Positions 21,901 through 34,335 of a DNA stretch of 64,000 bases are shown here, piece after piece. A model generated the notes under the pieces. It had not been told where the DNA came from. It worked only from the letters and a program-made list of their open reading frames with translations, and made no database searches. Position 1 is the first letter of the stretch; each line of letters starts with the position of its first letter. The translations under genes and the position numbers were made by a program. The stretch spans positions 211,863,948 through 211,927,947 of the forward strand of contig NC_134082.1 of NCBI RefSeq assembly GCF_000715075.1. Reading direction: 5' to 3'. Origin of the DNA: Nicotiana tabacum (Eukaryota > Streptophyta > Magnoliopsida > Solanales > Solanaceae).

Positions 21901-23047
21901 GACATATTGAAGCAACCAAAGAAAAAGCATGTAAAGCAAAAAGTAACTTCAGTGCAGAATCTTTTGTTTTTTGATGGCCGAGGAATCTGTCTGGGGCCAA
22001 CCCTTAAGACCCAGCAGCCTCCAAAACTTGGGGAAAATTGGCCAACCCCTCTACCCGTCCCCACTTAAATACCAGGCTTAGTTCGCATGATGCAGGACCG
22101 AACCAGTAATCTAAGTCACAACTCCCTCAACCTTTGCCACTTGAACGAAGCCATGCGGGCAACTTCAATGCGGTATCTACCTACATCAAAACTGTTTTCT
22201 TCTGATATAAAAAAGCTGGGATCCAGCTAATAGAATCAAGTCAAATTCATGAATGCTTATTTCTCATTTCTTGTTTTAAAATTAGGTAATGTTTCATTCA
22301 TCCCATAATACATGGAATATCAAGGAATATCAGCTTTCTGCTGCTCAATGCCAAATTTGAAAATAAATGAATTTAAAATGAACAAACAAATAAACTACCT
22401 GTATTTGATCATTTCAGGAAAAATCAAAACATCTCCATCTGATACTTCCATGTCATCACGTACTTCGCAAATCGTCAACATAGTCTACAAGAAACAATCA
22501 CGAAAATAAACAATCGATCAATATCAATCAATCAACTACACCTCAATCTCAAATTAATTGAATTCGTTCTATGAATCCCGCTCTAAAAATGATTATAGAA
22601 CACAAAATAATTAAAAGCATTATTCCAGTGACCCACTTAGAAAGCTGATAGAGTATCAAATCCACCGATTACGTGGCATTTCAATTAGGCGAACGGCATC
22701 CACCTCCCTTTTAATTCGAGTCTAGAAGTTTCTCGTAGAGCCGTTAACTAAAGTAATCAGTTTAGGTTAAAACTAACCTTAATTTTGATATCATCCTTAC
22801 GAGCTTTAAGAGCATCAGAGAGTAACTTCGGAAGCAGATCGGAATCAGAGGCTTCAACGCGAGAAGGCCAAGTCTCATGAGATTTGTAGCAGAGGAACAG
22901 ATGACGATCGTAGGAAGTAGCAGTACCCGCAAGTTTACTCTGGTACATCTCCGCACGCTGAAACCCAAACTTAACATCGTCGGCTTCGGCGTCGGTGACG
23001 ACGGTAGTAGTAGCGTCGGTGGAGAAGTTTTCCGGTGTTGCCGCCAT
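18986..23047 (-). CDS. Sucrase/ferredoxin-like family protein (Apd1-like), C-terminally anchored
   Basis: Exons 23047-22778, 22484-22399, 21825-21520, 21010-20927 and 19304-18986 join in phase to 1065 nt, 354 aa plus stop. The protein belongs to the thioredoxin-like ferredoxin family typified by yeast Apd1. Conserved parts are HLFLCYKS near residue 50, VFVCAHNNRDKRCGVCGP at 153-170 and ACSHIGGHKYAGN at 193-205. In this family cysteines and the HxxxH histidines (H196, H200 here) are thought to hold a [2Fe-2S] cluster. The end, LTVVGVVGAVAVVAVAYGFY, is one membrane segment followed by KKAR, suggesting a tail anchor. The ATG at 23047 fits the usual family start; an in-frame ATG at 23167 would add 40 residues. 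A CACGTG box abuts the start (23048-23054). Substrate unknown. Confidence 0.9.
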
Positions 23048-23446
23048 CACGTGAGATAGGATTACGGCAGAGAAGCGAGTGAAGAAGGGTTTTGGAGAGA
23101 TTGTTGGAGAGAAGTGCAAGTAAAATGTGATTGAGGAAAGAGAATGCCGTAGATGTTTAAAAGGCATAAGCCTTGCTAGGCAGAGACTGAGTTGGGATTT
23201 AAGAGGAAATGAAATGATATCGTTGACAACGACCGGTGGATCGTGAGTCTCACGCTCCATTTTCGTATTTAAAATTAACAAAAAGTGCTCATTCTAGTCC
23301 CATAAGTTTGGAGTTAGTTATTTTTGTTTCTGTATAACAAAAAGTGCTCATTTTTCGTTGTTCCTCTTTTGGACTGATCAAATATAGTCTTTTGTTTTCG
23401 TTACTATACAGTACATTGGAAGAAAATAAATTTAACAATACCTTTT

Positions 23447-23560
23447 ACAACAACTACACCAACACGGCCTTGTAAAATCTCACAAGCGGGGTCCGGAGAG
23501 GCTAGTGTGTACACCTACCCGATGGGACAGAAATGTTGTTTCCGATAGACTCTCGGCTCA
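23447..23560 (-). mobile_element. 5'-truncated TS-type SINE
   Basis: Reversed, it reads gagccgagagtctatcgg, then cgggtaggtgtacacac, ctctccggaccccgcttgtg and a loose (TTG)-like tail. Matches the 3' half of the TS family and lies about 400 bp upstream of the sucrase/ferredoxin-like start codon. Confidence 0.7.
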
Positions 23561-24261
23561 TAAAGACGAAAAGAAAACGAGAAGAAACAATATATCAATA
23601 TCTAATATTATCTTTTACAATTTCAATAAAAGAAAATTACGCGGCAAAAGACCTCATATATTTTACTTTTAAATCTTTTATGTAAAAAAATAAAGATCTC
23701 TTGGAAAATGTGACATAAAACTAAAATATGTAATTGATCATAAATCAATTGACCATAGGGAGAAAATTATAATAGAAGGTAAAAATAAATTTTCCTATTT
23801 ATATATAAATTTTTGGATCCTCTTAACATAAGAAAATTAAAGATTCAAAATCATGAATTTTTGCGGCCGTGATTGTCGAAAGTAATGGTGGAATAGCTCA
23901 TTCTACATACAACTGAATAAACCATTCATCATTCTTTATTCTACTAGATTGTGTTTCTTTTCTATTCATAGTATTTGTTTATTGTCCTTTTTCATATTTA
24001 GAGCAAAGTTGTTCTTTTCTTTAACGTATTTGTGTTATCATGTATGAGTATGACCAGTCCATTTCCTTTGAAACAAAATCCATTTAAGTTTTGTTAGATT
24101 TGACCAAAAGTGCCTTTATTTGTATATTAATGGGCTATATTTGTTCAGTGTTGAACAATTAAAGACTGAAATGGTTAATTAAAAAGAGCGACTAAAATTG
24201 TCACTTCTCCAGATGGGCAATCTTGCTCCTAGCTGATTCGCTGAATTAAGACTATACAATT
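23561..24261. other. Intergenic, nothing recognised
   Basis: AT-rich sequence upstream of the sucrase/ferredoxin-like gene with no reading frame or repeat that I can name. Confidence 0.4.
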
Positions 24262-24470
24262 ATCAGAGTTGGATCCAGAGTTTTAAGTTTATGGGTTTTC
24301 ATATGACTTCAAATTAGTATATTATAATGACCGGACTAAGGAATTGTGTTCCTAACTAAATATTCTTATACATTGAATGATTTTCTTAATACAAATACAT
24401 AATCTAGCCAAAAGCTATTGGGTTCCTGGGAACCCATACTCATACCTTTAGATCTACCCCTTACAATTAC
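24262..24470. repeat. Dispersed repeat, gcggatcc/gggttca family
   Basis: From cagagttggatccagagttt to acctttagatctacccctta, with a gggttcctgggaacccatac box near the end. The same end box (gggttcccgagaacccatat) is seen in the copy at 31921. Confidence 0.6.
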
Positions 24471-24540
24471 CCAAGATTTTCACAGTTTTGCCAATTTAAA
24501 CAAGTATTTACTGTCCCTTTCATCGACTGAATCGTTGTTG

Positions 24541-24667
24541 TGATACTCTCGAATCCCACATCAACAAAACACGGGAGAGATATTGGGTTTACTCTAGTGA
24601 CGTGTTTTAAAGCCGTGTGGACCTAAGCCCAAAGCGAACGATAGTACTAGTGGACTAGGCTGTTACA
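24541..24667 (-). mobile_element. Short TRIM-like LTR remnant
   Basis: On the minus strand it runs TGTAACAGCC...GAGTATCACA. It contains cgttcgctttgggcttagg and acggctttaaaacacgtc, then gttgatgtgggattcgag, wording typical of small plant TRIM LTRs. No matching target duplication was found, so truncation is likely. Confidence 0.5.
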
Positions 24668-24994
24668 ATTGCACATCTATTGGTTCTTCAGTTGTAAACT
24701 TTGAAACATCACATAATGCCTAGTTTTATAGCCACATTATTTTTCACATCAAGTCCTACTTCATTAATATTAACAACATACTTAACCTTGGACAGAAAGC
24801 AATTGTTCCAAGTTGTATAAGTTCGAATTCTGAAAAATTGTGCAAGGAAAAATGGCCTTCAACATCCAATTTGCATTTCAACAGAGTCTGCACTTTACAT
24901 TTGCATAATCAAATGAACACAAAAAACAGGTGTTTCTTCAACGTGGCTCTTCGTATAACTGCAGGGGGACATAGCTGCCAAGGAAAAGAATTAC

Positions 24995-25013
24995 TCAGAA
25001 GAAATCAATCTCG

Positions 25014-25045
<32 letters not shown>

Positions 25046-27928
25046 TGCCACCTTTCCTGCTGGTAGTGTTCGGGGCATATCATATGTCATGCACGGTCTG
25101 GGTACGTCTGGAGGACTAGCACATCGTATAAGTGCCCAGTTTACGTTCTGAAAGAAAGGATGTTGTTTTATTTCAGTAGCCCCGCGCCTATATGCAAGGC
25201 GATGCTGTGGCTCCTTCACAAGTAAACCTCTTATCAAATCCCTTGCAGCAAAACTAACAGTAGGTGTTTCAGGAAATCTCAAGGGCTGACCAACAACGTT
25301 AAACAATGTTGCCCTATTGCCCGCTCCCTTGAACGGAGTTTGTCCAAACAAGAGCTCGTAGAGAAAGATCCCGAATGTCCACCAATCTACAGCACTTCCA
25401 TGTCCTTCACCTTTAATAATTTCAGGAGCCAGGTACTCGTGTGTCCCCACGAAAGACATAGATCGAGCACTCGTTGGTTCCGCAAGGAGTTCCGGAAGAG
25501 GGTGGTTCATTTGGTTGTATATTTCAGTCTTTGGTTTGGACTTCTTTTCTTTCTTGGGTTTGCTTAGAAAACGCGGTGTAAAACATGAAGGTTGGATACA
25601 TGCGGGCTGTACGACACAAGATGGCTGGATACAGTAGGATGAGCTCTTGGACTCTAAGCTTGAATTTGAGGATCTAACTAAAGTTGGGCTAACAGCACAC
25701 CTCAAGGAAAGGTCAAAATCAGAAAGCATTATATGACCATCTTCTCGTACCAAAACGTTCTCTGGTTTAAGGTCTCTGTAAATGATTCCAAGCATGTGCA
25801 GGTACTCTAGTGCAAGAAGAACTTCAGCCACATAAAACCTATACTCCAAAAGAGAAATTAACTGTAAAAACCATAACTAAACTGAAATCTAATTCCAACC
25901 TATCATTACTCTTACTCAGCAGAAAAGCTAGGAATTTCCTCAAGGGTATTCAAATTTAAAAGAAGTGAAAAAAATTCCCGACAACAGGTGTTCAATATGT
26001 GTTATATACCTCAACAACAACAACAACATACCCGGTATAATCTCACATGTGTTATATACCTCTAAAATGTAATATTTTATTTATATGCACGGTGTAATTT
26101 TTCGACGAAGCTGGTCAATTGATCACCCTTACGGCCATGTGCCTTCGTCCCTGCTCTTACTGATCAAAGAGGATGCAATGTCTGTGAATATTGTGCATGC
26201 TAGGCGACCAAAAAGCATACAATTGTACTATTTATAATCATTAAAGACTAAATATCTCAATCTTTCATCCGAATGAACTTATCTTTGACTAAGTGAAACT
26301 ACATAGTTATAATCAACTATGTCAGCACCAGAAAAAAATTACCTTATACCAGTCAGTTTCCTTTTCAAATCAAATGACACCGGAAAAAAAATGAGAACAT
26401 GTAACAGGAAAAGAATGAAGTGAACATAGCAGGAAGGTTCTGAGGTCTGAGTTCAATGTCGAAAAAAATAAGAATAGCTTGGGTGAGATGCAAACGTTTA
26501 AGTGAGGAGACAACAAGGCAAACAAACATATATGGTCTAGAATACAATTGGAAGAAACTTAGTCATCGGCAAATTTAGCACAGTGCAGAATATCACTGAT
26601 CATTGTAGAACAGCAAGGCCGATAGAGGTGAGAAAATTATCAGAAGAAAGATATCATAGAGGGCCTTACTTCACTTTCTGAAGGATCTTCCTTATGTAAT
26701 AGATCAAAAGTACTCCCATTTCAACCAATTTTTAGGACACTTAAAGCGTAATAATGATAGCAGGTTTTTTGAAAGAATACTTATGCCAGCTTTGCCAATA
26801 GCATAACATATGGTAACATATTGGTTTATCCAGGCAGCAACGTCAAATATTTTTTTATCATTAAAATTGCAGTAATAGTTGGAGATCTTAAACACAGAAC
26901 AAAACGTGAATAAGATACAAAAAACACATATAAAACACTGACCTGGCAGCATGCTCGGGAAAAAATTTCCCGGGCTGTTTTTGCCTAAGTGCATGCAAAT
27001 CACCCCCAGGGCAAAATTCCATAACCAAGCAGGAAAATTTATCTGTTTCGAAGTGTGAATACAGTGTTGGTAGAAATGGATGGTCCAAAGACTGCAATAT
27101 CTCTCTTTCAGTCTGAGCTCTTACAAGTTTCTTGCGACTTTCTAGAGCTGCCTTGTCCATCACTTTCATCGCAAAGAAACTTGTTGTTCCAATCAACTCT
27201 GCTAGAAAAACACTTCCTATATCACCACATCCCAATTGCTTCAAAAGTCTGAAGTGGTTGAAGCCCAACGTTCCCTCACGGGTTCTAATGGCTTGAATTG
27301 CATCCCACCTTGTATCATTTGCCTTATGCGGTTTATATGTTGCGCTATTGAGACTACTAGAGCTGCTTTCTTCACTAACGTCACTACCCGTGCTGCCTCT
27401 GTTGAAGCTTGTCTTTCTGCTCTCAACGAAATCGCATGAGTTACTAACATCACCACTTTCACCAGACTTGTCCACAGTGCTGCTAATGCATTCACTGACT
27501 TCTGTGTTGGAGAAACTTTGTTTGGCTTCTGTGTATTGTGTAGCGGAATAAAAGCTGTTTTGTGGACTAGGACAAAAGCTGATTCCTGATTGAGGTGGCA
27601 ACTCGATTTTTAAATGATTGCCAGCTGCTTTGGCAGCAGCATTTGAAGTAAAACCATTATGTAAATCCTTGGTAGATGATTTAGTTTCAAAGGTTAAAAC
27701 CTGCTCTCCTGAACAACCGTCTGCCATTTGATTGCCGGTATCTTCTGTTCCCTTTAATTCCTTTTTCCCTTCATCTGCTTCAGAATGGTGTCTCGTTGAT
27801 TCAGAGACATCATCACTTTTTATATTATCACGGGATGTGAGGGTTGCAGAAGACATATTGCACTCAACAGCAGTGAAAGCATTGTGATCGTGTGGCAAGG
27901 AACTGATTCCATCAACAAGTGCCTCCAT
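24995..27928 (-). CDS. AGC-VIII protein kinase, D6PK-type
   Basis: Exons 27928-26943 and 25838-24995 join in phase to 1830 nt, 609 aa. Residues 1-220 are a serine-rich, probably disordered extension. The kinase domain starts near 226 (glycine loop LGCGDIGSV 232-240, lysine in FFAMK at 255). Exon 2 holds YRDLKPEN (catalytic Asp 351) and DFD 369-371. DFD instead of DFG is the hallmark of plant AGC-VIII kinases, as is the insertion of about 80 residues, rich in Cys-Pro and Lys, before [12 protein letters not shown] (457-468). The protein ends NYFEIDFF. Relatives phosphorylate PIN auxin transporters at the plasma membrane; the lysine-rich part of the insertion ([11 protein letters not shown]) could bind membrane lipids. 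Which D6PK paralogue this is cannot be said. A predicted 5' UTR intron (28736-27950) holds two dispersed repeats. Confidence 0.93.
26013..26046 (-). mobile_element. 34-bp retrotransposed TS/RTE tail with 16-bp target duplication
   Basis: Between identical 16-bp flanks atgtgttatatacctc (25997-26012 and 26047-26062) lies a 34-bp insert. Reversed it is the extreme TS/RTE tail: gagattataccgggtatg followed by (TTG)n. It lies in the kinase intron. Confidence 0.9.
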
Positions 27929-28146
27929 TGTGTTCTTTGGTATTAGACACTGCCATCACACAATTAAAACTGAAGAAATTTAGCTACCAATGTCATTTTA
28001 ACTAAATTTTACTACTTCTTTTCAAACAAGACTTGATGTCATGATCGCATAATGCAGCAAAAAGCCAATGAACAAATTGAGGAAGTAGCTCAGAATAAAA
28101 TGATCAGACAACACGTCCTAACCGGTCATGAGCACAGACTTGTTCG

Positions 28147-28330
28147 AAAGGGGCGGAGCTAGCCTTTAGCTTACAAGGTTGGTCTGAACCCAGTAGCTTT
28201 GGTCGAAATCATGTATTATTTGTCTTAAAAAAATCATTGAATAATTACAAATTATTAATTTAGAACTTAGTAACTTAAAAGGATAAAATTTTTGAACCCA
28301 TAAACTTCAAATCCTGACTCCACCTCTAAT
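28147..28330. repeat. Dispersed repeat in the 5' UTR intron of the kinase gene
   Basis: Starts ggggcggagctagcctttag and ends cctgactccacctctaat. The two ends are weak inverted repeats (gcggag / ctccacc). Confidence 0.65.
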
Positions 28331-28361
28331 CGTTCGAGGTATTAAACCACAACTCACTCTC

Positions 28362-28605
28362 TGGCGGAGCCATGAATTCTAACAAGAGGATTCAAAAAAA
28401 TGTTAAACACACACTTGAGATTCAAACCTACAATCTACCGCAATTGTGGGCCACATTTTACAACTACACTTGAAGTTTTCACAAGGAGAATCAATAATTT
28501 ATGTAATACATAGAAATTTACTTTTACCTCCATACACAATATAATTTTCAGGTGAAGGGAATTCAATTGAACTCCTTCAAACTATGTAGCTCAGCCTCTG
28601 AGTCA
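28362..28605. repeat. Second dispersed repeat in the same 5' UTR intron
   Basis: Starts ctggcggagccatgaattc and contains gaggattcaaaaaaatgtt and a ttttcaggtgaagggaattc box. The arrangement matches the copy at 31105-31350. Confidence 0.55.
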
Positions 28606-29050
28606 GTGATTACATTTCAACTATCCGATCACATAACACCAGAAATCGAAGATTTTGAGCAATAGGAAGTACTGTAAAAATCAGCACAGAGAAAGAATGA
28701 AAGTAAAAAAAGAGAGTCAGAGATTGTTGATTTCACCTGATTACAATATGCAGAAGAATGAATGATCTGTCATAATTATTGACGAAAAGTGAACTCGCTC
28801 AAAAAGAGTCACAGCTTTGCATTGGGAACTGCTTTTTCTTTGTATTGTTTTCTGAGTTCCTTTTTCAGATCCGATCGAAACAACGACGAGTGATGAGTTA
28901 GTAACTGTAATAATTTCGGCTAAACGATTTAAAAAAATGGATAATGGGCTGGAATAGTAATTAATTTGGGAGAAAAAGAGAGCCAATGAATCAAAACGAA
29001 GCTCCCAACAAGCAAGCAAAAGGCAAATGAAACAGAGCAAAGCTTAAGTA

Positions 29051-29071
29051 ACTCTCTCTCTCTCTCTCTCT
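29051..29071. repeat. (CT)n microsatellite
   Basis: Ten consecutive CT units. On the kinase coding strand this is a GA-rich run, common in plant 5' UTRs, and it lies about 1.1 kb upstream of the start codon before removal of the UTR intron. Confidence 0.8.
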
Positions 29072-29741
29072 GTTTCTGTTTTCTTCTTCATCTTCACCTT
29101 TTTCTTGTTTTTGTAAACGCTTATATCGTAATCCTATACAAATGCTTCTTTCTTTTTTTCGTAAAATACGAAAAGACAAAAACAAATACTATTACTGTAA
29201 CTTTCGGCACAGAGTGTGGAAGAGAGGACTGAAAAAATAATTTATTTATTATTGTTACTGATGACTTTTTTACTGAGAGCCACTGGTAGTTTACTGCTGT
29301 CTGCTGAATGATTCAGTGTTTTTGACTGTCACCAAGGTAAAAAAAAGAAGTCTAAATTTCATGCAAGTGGGAAAGCATGTTTTCGGATTGTTATTTAAGA
29401 TGTTTCGGTTTTTAAAATTTTAAATTTTAAATTTGAAATAAGAAATTCCAGTTTCAAATGATGGGATATTAAATGAACGAGAACGGAATAATGTACAAAC
29501 ATAAATATCATTAAAGAAATGGTAAGAAAATTCTGGTGAATGAAGCAACTATCTTCAAATTGAAACTATGTAATATACTAATATTCATTGTTATGGAAGG
29601 CATAACAAATTTCACTCTATTTCGGGTTCGAGCTTGAAAATATAAAAAAAATATTATAGGAAGCGTTTTTCTTTTTAATGGGTTTGTATAGTGCAAATTC
29701 AAATTCACCTAGACCTTAATACGGGTACAGAATACTTAATA

Positions 29742-29958
29742 CTCCCTCCGTTTTAATTTATGTGAACCTATTTTTTTTTAGTCCGTGCCAAAAAGAATGA
29801 CCTCTTTCCCTATTTGGAAACAATTTACCTTTATGCAATGATTTATAGCCACACAAAATATATGTTCTTTATTTTACACTACAAATTTAAAATTCTTCTC
29901 TCTTTTTTTAAATTTTGTGCTCAGTCAAATGGGTTCACATAAATTGAAACGGATGGAG
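29742..29958. mobile_element. Stowaway MITE with TA duplication
   Basis: A 217-bp element between TA dinucleotides (29740-29741 and 29959-29960). The ends are inverted: ctccctccgttttaattta on the left and taaattgaaacggatggag on the right. The ends are intact, suggesting recent activity. Confidence 0.9.
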
Positions 29959-30378
29959 TAGAAAAAAAGAGAGTAAAAACTTCTCTTCTCAAATATCAAT
30001 GTAAGTCAAGTCATGTTTGACATGTGATGCTCAAGGTCAAAATAATTTAAAGGAAGCTACTAGGTTGTGCATATGCTGAAGCGACGAATGACGTGTGGAA
30101 TGAAGCTAAGATTGATTAGCTTTTTTATTTTTATACTTTTCAACTTTAATTATCTTCCTTTCTCAAGCTAATATAAGTTTCAGTGTATTTCAAGGAATAC
30201 TTTTATTATTGTATAGATTATGGTTGCTACAATCGATATGATTGGAAGGTCCAAATTGCAGTTTAAAATTTGTGATAATCTGACGGCGCAAATAGCTTTT
30301 ACGTTTACTACTATTAGTTGCTACGCTATTATGTGAGAATTGAAATCCAAGTTTAATGTATTAAGCACAAGTGTTTTA

Positions 30379-30588
30379 TTCCCTTTGTTCACTTTTACTT
30401 GTTCATTATTAACTTTACACGCCTCTTAAGAAATAATAAATAAAGTTCATAATTTATCGTGATTTGGAATGAGTAATTAATATTAAGGACAAAATAGAAA
30501 AAAATAAATTATTGATAAGCGAAAAGTGATAAATAAAAATAAAAATTTATTTTTAGAATACTTGACAATTAAAAGTGAACAGAGGTAG
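30379..30588. mobile_element. Stowaway-like MITE, ends eroded
   Basis: About 210 bp. The left end ttccctttgttcactttta pairs with the right end taaaagtgaacagaggtag, with TA at 30589-30590. Confidence 0.75.
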
Positions 30589-31104
30589 TATGTTTACTAA
30601 AATTACTTGCTAAAGATGGCAAAACAAAAGTAGAGAGTTCTTATCTCACCAAAGGTTCATTTCTCTCCCTCCCCCCACCCCACCCCCCACCCCCAACCCA
30701 AACACACACAAGAAAAAACTGAAAGGCTAATTGTTACTTGTACATTTTGTCAAGACTCAAGATTCGGTATTTTCCATCGGAATAATCATTCCAAAAATTG
30801 GTTGAAATAGCAATGGGATTAATTTGCTGGTTATAATTTACTTATCTTTGACATTCGACATTCTTGCCTTGTCATCTAATTAAGCTCAATAATAACTTCA
30901 TAATATTTGGAAACTTTTTTTGTGTGTGTGCGTTGTGGTGTGTGTGGTGGGTGGGGGGGGAGGTTAAATATTTATGCCGAAGCAAGGTAACATTTAATCG
31001 GAAGATAAAGGAATTTATCACTTTTATTAGTCCTCCTCTTGATTGGTAAATTGGGAAAGGTATAAGTTAAGGGAAAAGTTAAAATTTAACATATACAAAT
31101 ACTC

Positions 31105-31350
31105 AGTGGCGGAGGTCGAATCTCCACAAAGAGGGTTCAAAAAAAAATTATAGTTAGTGGGAATTGAACCCATGACCTTATGTAAATTTTGAACTCCCTT
31201 GATCACTAAACTACACTTTTGAATTATGTTAAGAGTGTTCAAAACTTAATATATAGAAATAAAAAACAGATTTTACCTTATATATACAGTATAATTTTTC
31301 GGCGAAGGGTGTTCGGGTGAACACCTTTGCACCCCTAAATCCTCCCCTGC
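31105..31350. repeat. Dispersed repeat, gcggag family
   Basis: Starts cagtggcggaggtcgaatct, has agggttcaaaaaaaaatt and gaattgaacccatgacctt boxes, and ends cacccctaaatcctcccctg. Confidence 0.6.
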
Positions 31351-31920
31351 TAATACTACTACGAATAGTACGTAATAAAACTCCACTTAATTTAGTAGAG
31401 TAATAATAAAAGTAAGTAAATCACATGATGAGAAGCACCAAAGTTGAATACATGCATAATAACTACAATTACGGGACAGGGAAAGGACTTTCACATGCAC
31501 GCACGTGAACCGGAACCATAGCATGTGGACCGTCCCTCTGTCGTGTTCCTTTGATTTATAAAAAGATAACCATTAATGATTAAACTAACCTCTGTATACG
31601 CCAAAGTTGATGAATAAATTACTTCCACAAAAACAAGAATATTGTCCAAATAAATTGTTTATATTTAGAAAATTCACTAATTAATATATAACAGCAGAGG
31701 TCAATGGCAGTGCGTCCTTTACTTGTGGAATAATCATTAAAAAGTCTTCTGATCCAGAAAATCTCAAGACTGCATAATTGTTTCTCTTTCTCTTTTTCTT
31801 TGTTTTTCCTCTTTAAGCTACACTAATAAGGGTTTTAGGGTTCAGGATTCATGTGCGTAAAAGGAGCAAAATTTGGGTCGATTATTCCACCAAACTCCGC
31901 CAAACTAGCATTGTATCAGA

Positions 31921-32100
31921 CAGAGGCGAATCCAAGATTTTAAATTTACGGTTCCTGTCGCAATTTCAAATTAATATACAATAATAACTGGGTTCATAAA
32001 TAGATATTTAATAAATTCTTTAACAAAAATATAAGGTCTACGCAAAAGTTACTGGGTTCCCGAGAACCCATATATCATATTCTAGATCCGCCCCTGGTAT
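31921..32100. repeat. Dispersed repeat, gcggatcc family
   Basis: From gaggcgaatccaagatttta to tagatccgcccctggta; the ends are inverted (ggcgaatcc / ggatcta-type). Contains the gggttcccgagaacccatat box also found at 24262-24470. Confidence 0.65.
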
Positions 32101-32404
32101 CAGATAGCGCTCACCTATTAAGATTTGGAAACAGAAGAATAAACTACCAAGTATTTTTTTGTTTTTGTTAGATTGTAAATCTTAATTTTTCATGATTTTC
32201 GCTCAATTCATTGATCGTTAGTCTACGCATTAAGTAGCAACGTAATTACGAAATAGTAATAGGTATCATCACACGATGGCTGCCGAATTGAAATCTTACC
32301 TCCGTCAAAATTTTCGATGATTTTGAATCATATTAACACGCAACTAACAGAAATGTAATGGAAGTTCTGGAATCTCTTCACTCTTAATTTAAGGTCGTAA
32401 GAAT

Positions 32405-32695
32405 TGTTTTCACTTTCTTTTTGAATTTTTTTTTTTTTTTTTTTTGTAATCAGTTTTTAGCCATAAAATTCTCATTTTTCACTTGAAGATGAATTTTGGA
32501 ATTTTTTGAAAATTTAAAAAACTCCAAAAAGCTGTTTTTCAAAATTTTCACTCACAAAACTTCAAAAACAACCCAAAATTATATTCATGTTCAAACACAA
32601 CTCTAATTTTCAAATACTATTTTGACTTAAAATTTTTTTTTACTTTTTTTGGAATTTTATAAAATTCTTATGTCCAAACGCCCACTAAGTTAGTC
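32405..32695. mobile_element. MITE-like repeat (pair with 45905-46215)
   Basis: Shares long stretches with 45905-46215: ccaaaaagctgtttttcaaa, ttcatgttcaaacacaactc and the right end tgtccaaacgcccacta. It starts in a T-run. Probably a non-autonomous hAT relative (inference). Confidence 0.6.
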
Positions 32696-32771
32696 CGGTC
32701 AGTGAAATTAGGACCAATGATTAAACAAACAAAATCTGCACGTAGATCCTTGGATTTTATGGACCTCAAAG

Positions 32772-32965
32772 CAGGGGCGGACCCAAGTGGTGAGAAGTGG
32801 GTTCAACTGAACCCGCTTTGTCAAAAAATAATACTGTGTATATGTATAAATTATGGTTAAAACAAGGTAAATTTTGTATAGAAATTATTTTTGAACCCGC
32901 TTATGTTAGTTATGGACTTCTCCGACTAAACCCGCTTGCACAAAATTCTGAATTCGCCACTGTTT
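32772..32965. repeat. Dispersed repeat, gcggaccc family
   Basis: From caggggcggacccaagtggt to ttctgaattcgccactgt, with gttcaactgaacccgctttg near the left end. Confidence 0.6.
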
Positions 32966-33740
32966 CAAAAGATATACTAATAGTTTTAATGGAGTATGGA
33001 GGGATGATTACATGCAACCTAAACATCCCATCCCCTCCAGAACAGTTTTCTTGGACAAGTATGAAGTATGTAAACTATATTCGTGGCTTTAAATCCAAAA
33101 GCAGTCACTCAGTAGGCTACTAATAAGATATATGAGTTAGTGAACCATAAGGTCTCAGATATAAATTTTAATGGACATAAAAATATTACGCAATTTGTTT
33201 CTATTTATTCAAGCTTTATTAGACAGAATTATTATGTACTTGTGTTGGTAGAAGACAATAAGTATCCTTAGTATTAGTCGAAGTACGCACAAATTAATTT
33301 AAACACTAAGATTATTAAAAAAAAAAAAGATACAGGTTCATATAAAATAGTATTTGCTTGAATACATGGTGTCCTAACACGTGGTAGAAAAGATAGTGAG
33401 ACAGTGGTTGCTATCTTGGGGACCCCTGTCTGCAATCAACTATACATGCTTTATGCTTATACCAATCATCACTGTCATTGTAATAAGAGAGTTCATTCCC
33501 TGCCTGCTATCATTGAAAAGTTTCTATTACCATAAAAAATATAGGAATGCCTTAGCAATTTCCTTCTTTTTATAGATTTTTCTCCTCCCTGGTGACATTC
33601 ATCCTTCTTTGTACTTGATAACAGTAGTGTTCCGGTCAATTTGTATTCATTTCGATTATTTTACTGCATACCTGCTACTTCTTATCAATATAGGTATCCC
33701 ATAACTCTGCCACCAAGACCTAGGCAAATGGAACCTTATA

Positions 33741-34090
33741 GCTTGTTGTCAAGCTTCTTTTTGGTCAAAAGTGTTTTATGGTGTTTGGCCAAGCTTTTGG
33801 AAGGAAAAAAAGTGATTTTAAGGAGAAGGAGAAGTAGTTTTCGAGAAGCAGAAAAAAGTAACTTTTTTCCAAAAGCACTTTTTTGAGAAGCACTTTTGAG
33901 AAAAATACACTTAGAAGCAGCTTTTTAAAGCTTGGCCAAACACTAATAGCTGCTCAGAAGTGCTTTTCAAATTAATTAACCAAACACAAACTGCTTCTCA
34001 CCAAAAGTACTTTTGAGAAAAGCACTTTTGGAAAAAAAAACACTTCTCAAAATAAGCTGATTTTTGCAGAATGGCCAAACGGGCTATTAG
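33741..34090. mobile_element. MITE with ggccaaacg ends, internally repetitive
   Basis: The block is built from many copies of aagcacttttgaga and its complement. The right end reads gcagaatggccaaacgggct; the left part has ttggccaagcttttggaag. The internal inverted units would fold into long hairpins. Class is probably hAT-like. Confidence 0.6.
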
Positions 34091-34142
34091 TGTACTTCTA
34101 CTTCTATTGAGATTTGAACCCATCCTAGTCTCCAATTGTGAC

Positions 34143-34335
34143 CCGAGGCGGAGCTAGAAGCTGAAGTACGGGTTCGGCCGAATCCAATAACTTTTGTCCA
34201 AACTCTATATGTATTAAGAATTTAAAATTAAATATGTACACAATGAAATTCAGAACCCAATTACCAACACCTTATGTCGCTATCCTAGAATTTAGAACCT
34301 ATAAAGTTCAAATCCTAACTCTGTCTCTGATTGTG
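34143..34335. repeat. Dispersed repeat, gcggag family
   Basis: Starts gaggcggagctagaagctga and ends caaatcctaactctgtctctg; contains gggttcggccgaatccaata. About 190 bp upstream of the last exon's stop codon on the plus map. Confidence 0.65.

Noticed and set aside
23048..23281. Upstream extension of the sucrase/ferredoxin-like protein, including an ATG at 23167
   Set aside because: The composition looks like a translated leader and the usual family start (MAATPEN-like) is at 23047. Kept only as a note, since a transit peptide cannot be fully excluded.
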